A DNA stretch of 13,372 bases, from NCBI GenBank assembly GCA_002298605.1, contig DBKS01000027.1, forward strand, positions 47,624 to 60,995. The letters are read 5' to 3'. This document shows positions 7,805-13,372 of the stretch, piece by piece. The DNA comes from Bifidobacterium sp. UBA744. Lineage in GTDB: Bacteria > Actinomycetota > Actinomycetes > Actinomycetales > Bifidobacteriaceae. Both the position numbers and the translations under genes were made by a program. The first letter of the stretch is position 1. The number at the start of each line of letters is the position of its first letter. Under the pieces are notes generated by a model, which saw only the letters and a program-made list of their open reading frames with translations, searched no databases and had not been told where the DNA came from.

Positions 7805-9472
7805 CTAGTACCATTGGTTCGCTTGCCAGAAATTCCATGCCTTGGTGGGGTTGCCGTATCGCTGGGCGATATACTTCAGGCCGGCGTCGATCTGCACTGC
7901 GCCGTCATCCAGCCACCCGTAGCCCATCGACCATCCGGGGAGCAGCTGCGGTATGCCGTAGGCGGTGGATGACGCGTTGTCGGCGCTCCACTGCCAACTG
8001 GACTCGCGCTGCCATATCTGCTCGATGTAGTTCCATTCGTCGCCGGTCCAGCCGCGTTGCGCCGCCGCCCCTCTGGCATAGGCCTTGGCTTGGGCGACAG
8101 TCGGATGGTAGAGCCGTGCCATCGATGCGGGGATGTGGTCGTGGGCCTCGCGCCAGGCTTCCTCTTCCTGACGGCTGAGGCCGGAGGGGGCCACGGCGAT
8201 TTGGCCGGTGGTGTTGAGCGACGAATCGCCGTTGTTGGAGCTTCCGGAGTTGCCTGAGCTTCCGGAATTGCCGGAGTTACCCGAGGCGCTCGAGTTGCCG
8301 GAACCGTTGGAGTTGTGGCTGCCGGTCGGCTTTGAACTGGGCTGGGATGTGCTCGGCTGTGATGTGCTGGGTTGGGATGTGCTCGGTTGGGACGGTTCGG
8401 CGGAAGCGCCCGTGCTGGGCTTGGCTGTCGGTTCCGCCGTGGTGCCGGAGGAGGATGGTTGTTCGGCGGGCGTCGAGGGGGATGACGTCGCGGAGGGTGA
8501 CGTCGAGGGGCTCTGGCCCTGATTGGTTGCGTTGCCGCTGTCCTCGGAATCCGCGGCATCGCCTTCGGCCGAGTTACTCCCTGTGCCTGGGGTGGCAGTT
8601 GCCTCCGGCTCCTGTTCCTGTTCCGGCCCGACGGCAATCACCGTGTCGACGGCGGCTTTGGTGGTTTGCGAAGAGAGCAGCTTGGAACTCTCCTCAACGC
8701 CGTCCACCAGTGTGGTGTCATACGTTTCCGTGATTTCGCCGTCCTGGCCCTGTTGGCGGACTTCGCGCGCCCCCGGCGCCAGGCTGGTGTCCACGATGGT
8801 CTGCGTACCATGCTCGACGGGCGTGATCTTGGTGGTTTGCGTATGCGTGACGCGCTGTACGCGCAGAATGGTGGTGTCGCCGTCTTTTTCCACGCTGACG
8901 CGGTCGTCTTTGCCGAGCGTGATGCCTTTGGAGTCGAGGATGGAGGCGGCCGGGAGCTTGCCGTTCGGTGCCACCGAGGTCTTGCCGTCCCAGATCACGG
9001 TGACCGGTCCGGATTGGTTGATCACGAATCCGCCGGTCAGCTGGTTGTAGACATTCGCGATGTTCACCGTCACCTTGGCCGCAGCGGCTTCGTTGCTGGC
9101 AAAGAAGCCGAGCAGTTGGTCGGCGCTGGTGGCGACGGTCCAGAACGGCACCTCGGCGCCGTCGATGACGATGGTGGTCTGGAAGGCGGATCGCACGGTC
9201 ACCACGTCGTGGTTCGTCAGGGAGTCGGTGCCGGATGTGGATTGCACCAGATCGTGGGTTTTGACGTCAACGCCCTGTTCCTCCAGCAGACGATCCACGC
9301 TCATGGCGTAGGTGGTGACGATCCGTGATTCCCCGTTGATGTCCAAGGCCACGGATTTGCGGGCGCCGATGCCGAAGCACAATACACTTGCCACGGCAAC
9401 GGTGGCGGCGCATACGGCTACACGAATCCTGCGATGCACCACAAACCGCCGTGGTGTCCAACGACGTGCCAT
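7805..9472 (-). CDS. RpfB-like cell-wall hydrolase: DUF348 repeats, G5 domain, lysozyme/SLT-like C-terminus
   Basis: A 555-residue secreted or membrane-anchored wall enzyme. After a basic N-terminus comes a hydrophobic segment at about 17-36. Three ubiquitin-like DUF348 repeats follow at about 40-80, 97-138 and 155-195. A G5 domain lies at about 205-282 (VTHTQTTKITPVEHGTQTI to AVDTVIAVG). A long Ser/Thr/Pro/Gly/Asn-rich linker at about 285-430 comes next. The C-terminal ~110 residues are lysozyme-like, with likely catalytic E490 in WQRESSWQW followed by STAYGIPQL. This N-terminal architecture and the neighbours rsmA-ispE match RpfB, but the C-terminus resembles transglycosylase SLT/aggregation-promoting-factor-type domains rather than the compact Rpf domain. 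I therefore give no symbol. ATG 9472 has a near-perfect AGGAGGT site. The probable activity is cleavage of peptidoglycan glycan strands; a resuscitation role is unproven. Confidence 0.9.
   Translation of the reverse strand: MARRWTPRRFVVHRRIRVAVCAATVAVASVLCFGIGARKSVALDINGESRIVTTYAMSVDRLLEEQGVDVKTHDLVQSTSGTDSLTNHDVVTVRSAFQTTIVIDGAEVPFWTVATSADQLLGFFASNEAAAAKVTVNIANVYNQLTGGFVINQSGPVTVIWDGKTSVAPNGKLPAASILDSKGITLGKDDRVSVEKDGDTTILRVQRVTHTQTTKITPVEHGTQTIVDTSLAPGAREVRQQGQDGEITETYDTTLVDGVEESSKLLSSQTTKAAVDTVIAVGPEQEQEPEATATPGTGSNSAEGDAADSEDSGNATNQGQSPSTSPSATSSPSTPAEQPSSSGTTAEPTAKPSTGASAEPSQPSTSQPSTSQPSTSQPSSKPTGSHNSNGSGNSSASGNSGNSGSSGNSGSSNNGDSSLNTTGQIAVAPSGLSRQEEEAWREAHDHIPASMARLYHPTVAQAKAYARGAAAQRGWTGDEWNYIEQIWQRESSWQWSADNASSTAYGIPQLLPGWSMGYGWLDDGAVQIDAGLKYIAQRYGNPTKAWNFWQANQWY
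8231..8312 (-). repeat. Degenerate Gly/Ser/Asn coding repeat in wall-hydrolase linker
   Basis: Short imperfect units of GNS, GSS and similar triplets (for example SGNSGNSGSSGNSGSS) encode a flexible stretch just before the catalytic domain. The DNA shows recurring TTCCGGAGTTGCC-like units on the plus strand. It is a low-complexity linker that could vary in length between strains. Confidence 0.7.
8341..8400 (-). repeat. Four tandem 15-bp coding repeats (SQPST units)
   Basis: Four consecutive 15-bp units (8341-8355, 8356-8370, 8371-8385, 8386-8400) encode SQPST-type pentapeptides in the linker. The first three differ at only a few bases; the fourth is more diverged. The period is a multiple of three, so unit gain or loss would keep the frame. 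Confidence 0.8.
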
Positions 9473-9475
9473 AGT

Positions 9476-9482
9476 ACCTCCT
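9476..9482 (-). promoter_or_regulatory. Strong ribosome-binding site of the RpfB-like gene
   Basis: Minus-strand AGGAGGT lies three bases before ATG 9472. It is the strongest Shine-Dalgarno match I saw in the window and fixes this start. Confidence 0.8.
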
Positions 9483-9502
9483 GAACATTGCTCTGCCGAA
9501 CG

Positions 9503-9508
9503 ATTCTA
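9503..9508 (-). promoter_or_regulatory. Candidate -10 box for the RpfB-like gene
   Basis: Minus-strand TAGAAT matches the -10 consensus at five of six positions and would start transcription about 24 bases before the start codon. No good -35 sits at 16-18 bases upstream, so an activator or an extra-cytoplasmic sigma factor may be involved. Confidence 0.45.
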
Positions 9509-9541
9509 GCCGGGGAGGCGGGGTGCATGTTTGCGCAACGT

Positions 9542-9578
9542 CCGGTCCCGCACAGTATGTGCGCACTCGCTGGACCGG
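9542..9578. promoter_or_regulatory. Nested inverted repeat upstream of the RpfB-like gene
   Basis: Outer arms CCGGTCC (9542-9548) and GGACCGG (9572-9578) enclose a second perfect hairpin, GCACA-GTA-TGTGC (9550-9562). An overlapping palindrome, CGGGATTCCCG, lies at 9576-9586. The element is about 35 bases upstream of the candidate -10 and has no T-tract on either strand, so it is not an evident terminator. An operator or a structured leader are both possible. Confidence 0.4.
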
Positions 9579-9650
9579 GATTCCCGATGGTGCCTTGCCG
9601 CCAGTCCTTGCGGCTTTGAACGTCATGCGTGATGTGGGTTCAAGGTGAAG

Positions 9651-9688
9651 AAAAAGGGGGCGGGAGAGAAGGGGATGGTCCCGCCCCC
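9651..9688 (-). terminator. Intrinsic terminator ending the 6C-like RNA
   Basis: A perfect 10-bp GC-rich stem (9656-9665 with 9679-9688) with a 13-base loop is followed on the minus strand by five T (9655-9651), then CTT. It can end the small RNA and also readthrough from tRNA-Thr, insulating the RpfB-like gene. Confidence 0.85.
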
Positions 9689-9778
9689 CGAGGCAGAGCT
9701 GGTTGGGGGAATGCCCTGCCTATAACCAGAAGCCGTAGTTGGGGGGGAGGCTTCTGGGGTAACTTACTCGAGCGACGT
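9651..9778 (-). ncRNA. 6C-like small RNA: three hairpins with C-rich loops
   Basis: On the minus strand three hairpins follow each other. The first is a 9-bp perfect stem (9726-9734 with 9749-9757) whose 14-base loop holds seven consecutive C. The second is an 8-bp stem with one G-U pair (9692-9699 with 9713-9720) whose 13-base loop holds five C. The third is the terminator hairpin, whose loop holds four C. The actinobacterial 6C RNA family is defined by two hairpins with runs of about six C in the loops, and this matches in layout and size (roughly 100-130 nt). The C-rich loops could pair with purine-rich ribosome-binding sites; that is inference. The 3' end is set by the terminator. The 5' end is estimated from a weak promoter and could lie anywhere from about 9760 to 9780. 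Confidence 0.72.
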
Positions 9779-9784
9779 CTGTCT

Positions 9785-9812
9785 ATTGTGTTTACTTATG
9801 CAGTCCTGGCAT
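9785..9812 (-). promoter_or_regulatory. Candidate promoter of the 6C-like RNA
   Basis: Minus-strand ATGCCA (9812-9807) and CACAAT (9790-9785) are separated by 16 bases. Each matches its -35 or -10 consensus at four of six positions. The predicted start is near 9778, about 20 bases before the first hairpin. This is weak evidence; processing from the tRNA transcript is the alternative. Confidence 0.3.
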
Positions 9813-9852
9813 ATCGTCGGATGAACCGATGATGGTGTACGGGCTGTCCGCG

Positions 9853-9926
9853 AGCCTCCTGTCGGGATCGAACCGACGACCTGCCGCTTACAAGGCGGCC
9901 GCTCTGGCCATCTGAGCTAAGGAGGC
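9853..9926 (-). tRNA. tRNA-Thr (anticodon TGT)
   Basis: The minus strand folds into a full cloverleaf of 74 bases. The acceptor stem is GCCTCCT/AGGAGGC and the D stem GCTC/GAGC. The anticodon stem GCCGC/GCGGC has loop CTTGTAA (anticodon at 9890-9892, reading ACA codons). The T stem GTCGG/CCGAC has loop TTCGATC. The discriminator is T and no CCA is encoded, so maturation needs a CCA-adding enzyme. A 5-bp hairpin (9930-9934 with 9940-9944) sits directly before the 5' end and may fold in the precursor leader. A possible -10, TATGCT, lies at 9955-9960, with no clear -35. Confidence 0.96.
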
Positions 9927-10141
9927 CTGCCGGCATTGAGCCGGACGAGTGACCAGCATATCCCCAAAAACTGGAATACGCTAATCAAGCTTCCCTAGGC
10001 ATTCCCCGAGAAGAGCTTCGTATACATTATGCACTCTCTCCTTGGGAACGTACCTTCTGTGTGTCGCGAATGCCTGGAATTGGTGTCGTAGCTGCGGCAA
10101 GCAGAAGTACGGTGCCTGAAAGCATTGCGGTTACTGTGGAA
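9927..10141. other. Intergenic stretch between DsbA-like gene and tRNA-Thr
   Basis: These 215 bases hold no supported gene. I see the small tRNA-leader hairpin and a possible tRNA -10. There is no clear terminator after the DsbA-like gene and no repeat. A short GAAG-AG-CTTC inverted repeat near 10009-10018 is too small to interpret. Confidence 0.6.
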
Positions 10142-11077
10142 TCAGGATTCCGGATACAGCGCCTTCCCATCTGCGCCGATTGTTGGCAACGTAGTTGTGC
10201 CCACGGCGGATTCGTCGAGGCCAATGGCTTTGAGCAGTCCCTGGCCAAGCGACACATCGCTGCCCACCGCGCTCCAATTCCAATACGTGCCATTGATGGT
10301 TACGATCGGCGTGCTGATCTGGCCTTTCAGGCTGCCGGACACGTTCGCCAGCTCCTTGCGGTTAATGGTGGCCTGCGTTTCGGCGTTCAGCCATTCGTCG
10401 TATTTGCCGTCGCTGATCGTAGCCGCCAGCTCGGCGCTCACACCGGCTTTGATGGCCTGCTGCTGAATCTGCTCATCCGATGTCGCCACGTAGGCGCTGC
10501 CCTCCTGCGGCTGATAGTCCTGGGCGAAGAGATTCGAGATGAAAGCCAGCAGATGATCCGGATCCTGCTCGGCCACATTGATCACCGCATTGGCGGCGCG
10601 TGTGGAGTAGTTGTCGGTGGAATAGCGGTCCATAAAGCTGAGCGGATGCACTTCCAGATTGATCTGCCCGGCCTTGACCATGGCGGCGGTGTAGGAGCTC
10701 GTGGACCGTTCCATATTGCCGCAGCCGGGGCAGAGGAAGTCCATGTAGAACTCAACGGTGGGAACCCCCTCGACGGGTTGGTTGATGCCGTTTTTGGACA
10801 TCACGAAACCGTAGTCGTCGGTCGTGTTGGCCGGCTTGACCTGCGCCTGCTCGACGTCATTTTTCAACGCGGTGGTGTCGACGGGACGGTTGCGCCACCA
10901 CACGGTGATGGCCACCGCCGCCACGATGGCGACGATGACCGCGACCACCAGCGCACCGAGAATGGTCTGCTGCTTGCGCTCCTTGGCGAGCCGCTCGGCG
11001 CGGGCCTTGGCGGCGGCGGCCTCGGCGGCCTTGCGTTGGGCGCGTGTTTGCTGGCGTTGGGTTTTGTTTGCTGCCAT
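10142..11077 (-). CDS. Membrane-anchored DsbA/thioredoxin-fold protein with CPGC motif
   Basis: A 311-residue protein likely to form, reduce or isomerise disulfides outside the membrane. A highly basic, Ala-rich cytoplasmic N-terminus (residues 1-38, possibly coiled coil) precedes one transmembrane helix at about 39-60. The thioredoxin/DsbA fold then starts around PTVEFYMDFLCPGC, with the redox pair C116-P-G-C119. The cis-proline loop is visible as ISTPIVTING. Between them lies the helical insertion typical of DsbA. Start: ATG 11077 (MAANKTQRQ), after AAGGAACAGG; the upstream in-frame ATG at 11218 would add 47 residues with no coding look and is rejected. It follows the kinase gene on the same strand after 187 bases, so cotranscription is possible but not required. 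Similar anchored proteins (for example Rv2969c-type) are common in Actinobacteria. Its partner (VKOR or DsbB) is not in the window. Confidence 0.92.
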   Translation of the reverse strand: MAANKTQRQQTRAQRKAAEAAAAKARAERLAKERKQQTILGALVVAVIVAIVAAVAITVWWRNRPVDTTALKNDVEQAQVKPANTTDDYGFVMSKNGINQPVEGVPTVEFYMDFLCPGCGNMERSTSSYTAAMVKAGQINLEVHPLSFMDRYSTDNYSTRAANAVINVAEQDPDHLLAFISNLFAQDYQPQEGSAYVATSDEQIQQQAIKAGVSAELAATISDGKYDEWLNAETQATINRKELANVSGSLKGQISTPIVTINGTYWNWSAVGSDVSLGQGLLKAIGLDESAVGTTTLPTIGADGKALYPES

Positions 11078-11264
11078 AACCTGTTCCTTTGCGTGCTGTT
11101 GAATTGGTTGGTATACGTTCTGTTCGGCGGTGCTCCGCATGCGTTTCCGAATAATGTGGGCGACCGGTTGGCGTGCGCCGGCGATCCGTGGTTGGGTCCC
11201 GGTTCCCTGCGTGGACAAACCGCCGCCTAGTGTAGCTGCTGTGTCTGAACGATATGCGCCGATT

Positions 11265-12521
11265 TCACCGACCGATGATTGCCGTGATGACGGCGATGAC
11301 GAAGATCGCGCTGACGGCGAGGCCCAGCAGCAGGTCGGAGCGTGACTCCCTGCGCGCTTCCGGCGGGGGCGTCGGTTCGCTTTCGTCGGTGATCGGGTCG
11401 AGCCACAGGGTGCGCGGGTTGGTCTCGCTCATGGGCGGGATCATCGGCGCGGTCCCCTGCAGAAGGCGCGTGGGTTCGATGGCCGAGGTGCCGGTGGTTT
11501 CGGGGCCTATGGGCCGCAAGGCGGCGTGGAGGGGCTCAGTGGCCGAAAAGTCTGCGCCAAAAGGGCGCACCACCTGCGGTTCCCCGTGCGTCGCGCTTGT
11601 GGAGGCCGTGCCGCTTGGCTTGGCGGGCTGGCTGGCGACTATTGAACCGTCGGGGTCGTTGAAGTCGTCGGGATCGTCGTCCCTGCCGGCGATGGCGTCG
11701 TGCCGGATCGCCTCGAGCAGCTCGCCCGGGGTGCAGCGGTTTTCGGGATGGGGGCTGAGCGCCGACCGCAATGCGGCCATGGTCGTCGCGGGCAGCCCGG
11801 CAAGATTCGCATTGCCGGAGGCCGCCCGTTCAAGCACGGTCATCATTGGTCTGGTGCCGAACGCCGGCTGTCCGGTTGCGGCAAAGGCGAGCACCGCCGC
11901 GCAGCTCCACCAGTCGGTCGCTTCGCTGGATTCCGCGCCCTCTATGATTTCGGGCGCGATGAATCCCGGGGTGCCCATCACCAGGCCGGTCCGTGTCACA
12001 TGGCTTTCGCCTTCGCCCATGGCAATGCCGAAGTCCACCAGCACGGGCCCTCTGGCGGCCACCATCACATTGGTCGGTTTGATGTCGCGATGGACGATTC
12101 CCGCCCTGTGGACGGCTTGCACCGCGGCGATGAGACGCGAGGCCAGGCGCTCCAGGTCCTCACCCACATATCGGCCATTGGCCGCCACGTCCTCTTTGAG
12201 GTTGCGCCCATCGATCAGCTCGGTGACGATGAAGGCCACGGCGTCATCCAATTCCATGTCCACAATCTGACAGACACCCGGATGGCGGATTTTGCGCATT
12301 GCCATCGCCTCGCGGCGCAGGCGCTCGCGAGCCGGCACGTCTTTGCGCAGATCGTTGTCGTCGCTGAGCGAGTCGCGCAGAATTTTCATCGCGTAGACCT
12401 GGCCGCCCCCGTCTTCCACGCGCCACACCGACCCCATGGCCCCGGCCCCGAGGCGCTCGATCAGGGTATAGCCTCCCAGCATCCCACCGGGTTCAAGATC
12501 CAACGCGCTGATATCATTCAT
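11265..12521 (-). CDS. Membrane-anchored Hanks-type serine/threonine protein kinase
   Basis: A 418-residue kinase with an apparently complete catalytic domain. The glycine loop GAGAMGSV is at 25-32, K46 in YAMKIL, and the likely alpha-C glutamate E71. The catalytic loop HRDIKPTN is at 144-151, DFG at 163-165 and TPGFIAPE at 184-191. After it comes a Pro/Thr/Asp-rich juxtamembrane stretch (about 275-395), then one transmembrane helix at about 397-415 and only a few residues outside. There are no PASTA or other sensor domains, unlike PknB. I start at ATG 12521 (MNDISALD); ATG 12530 (MVAMNDIS) is in frame and possible. Neither has a good ribosome-binding site, but CACAAT seven bases before 12521 could be a -10 for a leaderless message. 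The open frame runs on to 13208 but that part is antisense to the GH3 gene. Substrates are unknown. Confidence 0.93.
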   Translation of the reverse strand: MNDISALDLEPGGMLGGYTLIERLGAGAMGSVWRVEDGGGQVYAMKILRDSLSDDNDLRKDVPARERLRREAMAMRKIRHPGVCQIVDMELDDAVAFIVTELIDGRNLKEDVAANGRYVGEDLERLASRLIAAVQAVHRAGIVHRDIKPTNVMVAARGPVLVDFGIAMGEGESHVTRTGLVMGTPGFIAPEIIEGAESSEATDWWSCAAVLAFAATGQPAFGTRPMMTVLERAASGNANLAGLPATTMAALRSALSPHPENRCTPGELLEAIRHDAIAGRDDDPDDFNDPDGSIVASQPAKPSGTASTSATHGEPQVVRPFGADFSATEPLHAALRPIGPETTGTSAIEPTRLLQGTAPMIPPMSETNPRTLWLDPITDESEPTPPPEARRESRSDLLLGLAVSAIFVIAVITAIIGR

Positions 12522-12570
12522 GGCTACCATTGTGCCGCAGCCGTTCGTCCCGTGGCGGTAGCGTAACGGT
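12522..12570. promoter_or_regulatory. 49-bp divergent promoter region, kinase / GH3 enzyme
   Basis: Both promoters must fit into 49 bases. On the plus strand TAGCGT (12559-12564) ends six bases before ATG 12571. On the minus strand CACAAT (12534-12529) ends seven bases before ATG 12521. Both spacings suit a transcription start on the A of ATG, which would explain why neither gene has a Shine-Dalgarno sequence. The -35 elements are not recognisable. Confidence 0.4.
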
Positions 12571-13372
12571 ATGGGCGATTTGCACAATGGCCGGGGTGGG
12601 GTCTCGCGCATTGACGGATTGAGTTTGCTGGAGCGGGCGGTGCTGCTGGGCGGTGCCTCGCAATGGACCACGCATGCCGTGCCGAGGGCCGGTGTGCCGG
12701 CTATGGTGCTGGCCGACGGGCCGCATGGGGTGCGACGGGAGGCGCGCGGCGGGGAAGCCGTGGATGCGGCGCAACCGCATGCTGCCCTGCCGGCCACCTG
12801 TTTCCCGACGGCTTCGTTGTCGGCGTGTTCGTGGGATCCGTCGCTGATGAGACTTATGGGCGAGGCGCTGGGCGCCGAGGCGCGTGCGCGAAGGGTGAAC
12901 GTGCTGCTGGGGCCCGGGTTGAACATCAAACGCAGTCCGCTATGCGGCCGGAATTTCGAATACTTTTCTGAGGATCCGCTGCTTGCCGGTCGCATGGCAG
13001 CCGGCATGGTGACCGGCATCCAATCGCAGGGGGTGGCCGCATGTCCCAAGCATTTTGCGGCGAACAGCCAGGAATTGCGGCGGCAGTGTTCTAATTCCGT
13101 TCTTGACGGCGCGACCCTGCGCGAGCTGTATCTGACCGGGTTCGAAATCGTGGTGCGCCAGGCGCGTCCATGGGCGCTGATGAGTTCATATAACCGGATC
13201 AACGGCACGTACGCGCATGAGCATCGCTACCTGCTGCGGCGGGTGCTGCGCGACGAGTGGGGTTTTGACGGCATGGTGGTTTCCGATTGGGGCGCCTCGA
13301 ATGATGTGGTCGCCGCGGTTGCGGCCGGCGGATCGCTGGAGATGCCCGATCCCGGTCTGGCTTCGGTGCGTC
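12571..13372 (+). CDS. Glycoside hydrolase family 3 beta-glucosidase-type enzyme, C-terminus cut by window edge
   Basis: The visible 267 codons cover the N-terminal (beta/alpha)-barrel domain of a GH3 exo-glycosidase, which releases terminal sugars, commonly glucose, from beta-linked oligosaccharides or glycosides. The family motifs are in order: ADGPHGVR at 48-55, LGPGLNIKRSPLCGRNFEYF around 113-132 continuing to SEDP, KHFAANSQE at 160-168, and VVSDWGA with the catalytic nucleophile D239. The acid/base residue lies beyond the window. No signal peptide is seen (MGDLHNGRGGVSRIDG), so the enzyme is probably cytoplasmic and acts on imported sugars, a common scheme in gut bifidobacteria. ATG 12571 is the natural start but lacks a ribosome-binding site; see the adjacent promoter entry. 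It is divergent from the kinase gene. The exact substrate cannot be read from the sequence. Confidence 0.93.
   Translation, partial: MGDLHNGRGGVSRIDGLSLLERAVLLGGASQWTTHAVPRAGVPAMVLADGPHGVRREARGGEAVDAAQPHAALPATCFPTASLSACSWDPSLMRLMGEALGAEARARRVNVLLGPGLNIKRSPLCGRNFEYFSEDPLLAGRMAAGMVTGIQSQGVAACPKHFAANSQELRRQCSNSVLDGATLRELYLTGFEIVVRQARPWALMSSYNRINGTYAHEHRYLLRRVLRDEWGFDGMVVSDWGASNDVVAAVAAGGSLEMPDPGLASVR

Noticed and set aside
8341..8400. Tandem repeats considered as a CRISPR array
   Set aside because: Units are 15 bp, directly adjacent without spacers, and encode a pentapeptide in frame.
8208..8522. Plus-strand frame with an ELPELPELPE repeat
   Set aside because: It is the antisense reading of the Gly/Ser/Asn and SQPST linker repeats of the wall hydrolase; no ribosome-binding site or family match.
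9629..9832. 67-codon plus-strand frame over the small RNA
   Set aside because: Its Gly-rich product simply reads the G-runs complementary to the C-loops; the hairpins and terminator explain the sequence better.
10061..11230. 389-codon plus-strand frame opposite the DsbA-like gene
   Set aside because: The minus strand has a coherent protein with CPGC, cis-Pro and a transmembrane helix; the plus frame is a shadow.
12522..13208. Upstream extension of the kinase frame by 229 codons
   Set aside because: It lies antisense to the GH3 gene, shows no domain, and the kinase domain begins normally after ATG 12521.

Overview
The window looks like chromosomal core DNA of a Bifidobacterium or a close actinobacterial relative. 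This rests on the high-GC sequence and on gene neighbourhoods typical of Actinobacteria: a Nudix hydrolase, a DUF6049 protein and MurJ opposite a CCA-adding enzyme, and an RpfB-like protein followed by RsmA and IspE. No database search was possible, so the genus is an inference. There are no insertion sequences, phage genes, CRISPR arrays or rRNA genes.

Layout: (1) 1-3630, minus strand: Nudix hydrolase -> DUF6049 secreted/membrane protein -> MurJ lipid II flippase (cut by the left edge). All three are joined by 4-base ATGA stop/start overlaps. (2) 3717-5138, plus strand: CCA tRNA nucleotidyltransferase, divergent from that operon. (3) 5145-9472, minus strand: a cell-wall hydrolase with RpfB-like N-terminal architecture -> rsmA -> ispE -> a membrane protein with a LytR_C domain. 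(4) 9473-10141, gene-poor by protein but rich in RNA: tRNA-Thr(TGT) and a three-hairpin, C-rich-loop small RNA that looks like an actinobacterial 6C RNA and ends in an intrinsic terminator. (5) 10142-12521, minus strand: a membrane-anchored Ser/Thr kinase, then a membrane-anchored DsbA-like thioredoxin-fold protein. (6) 12571-13372, plus strand: the N-terminal part of a GH3 beta-glucosidase-type enzyme, cut by the right edge.

The shared theme is the cell envelope plus RNA maturation. MurJ, the RpfB-like hydrolase, the LytR_C protein and the DsbA-like protein act in or outside the membrane. The CCA enzyme, RsmA and tRNA-Thr serve translation, and IspE feeds isoprenoid (hence undecaprenyl carrier) synthesis. 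The most interesting item is the 6C-like small RNA. No convincing new defence or mobile system was seen.
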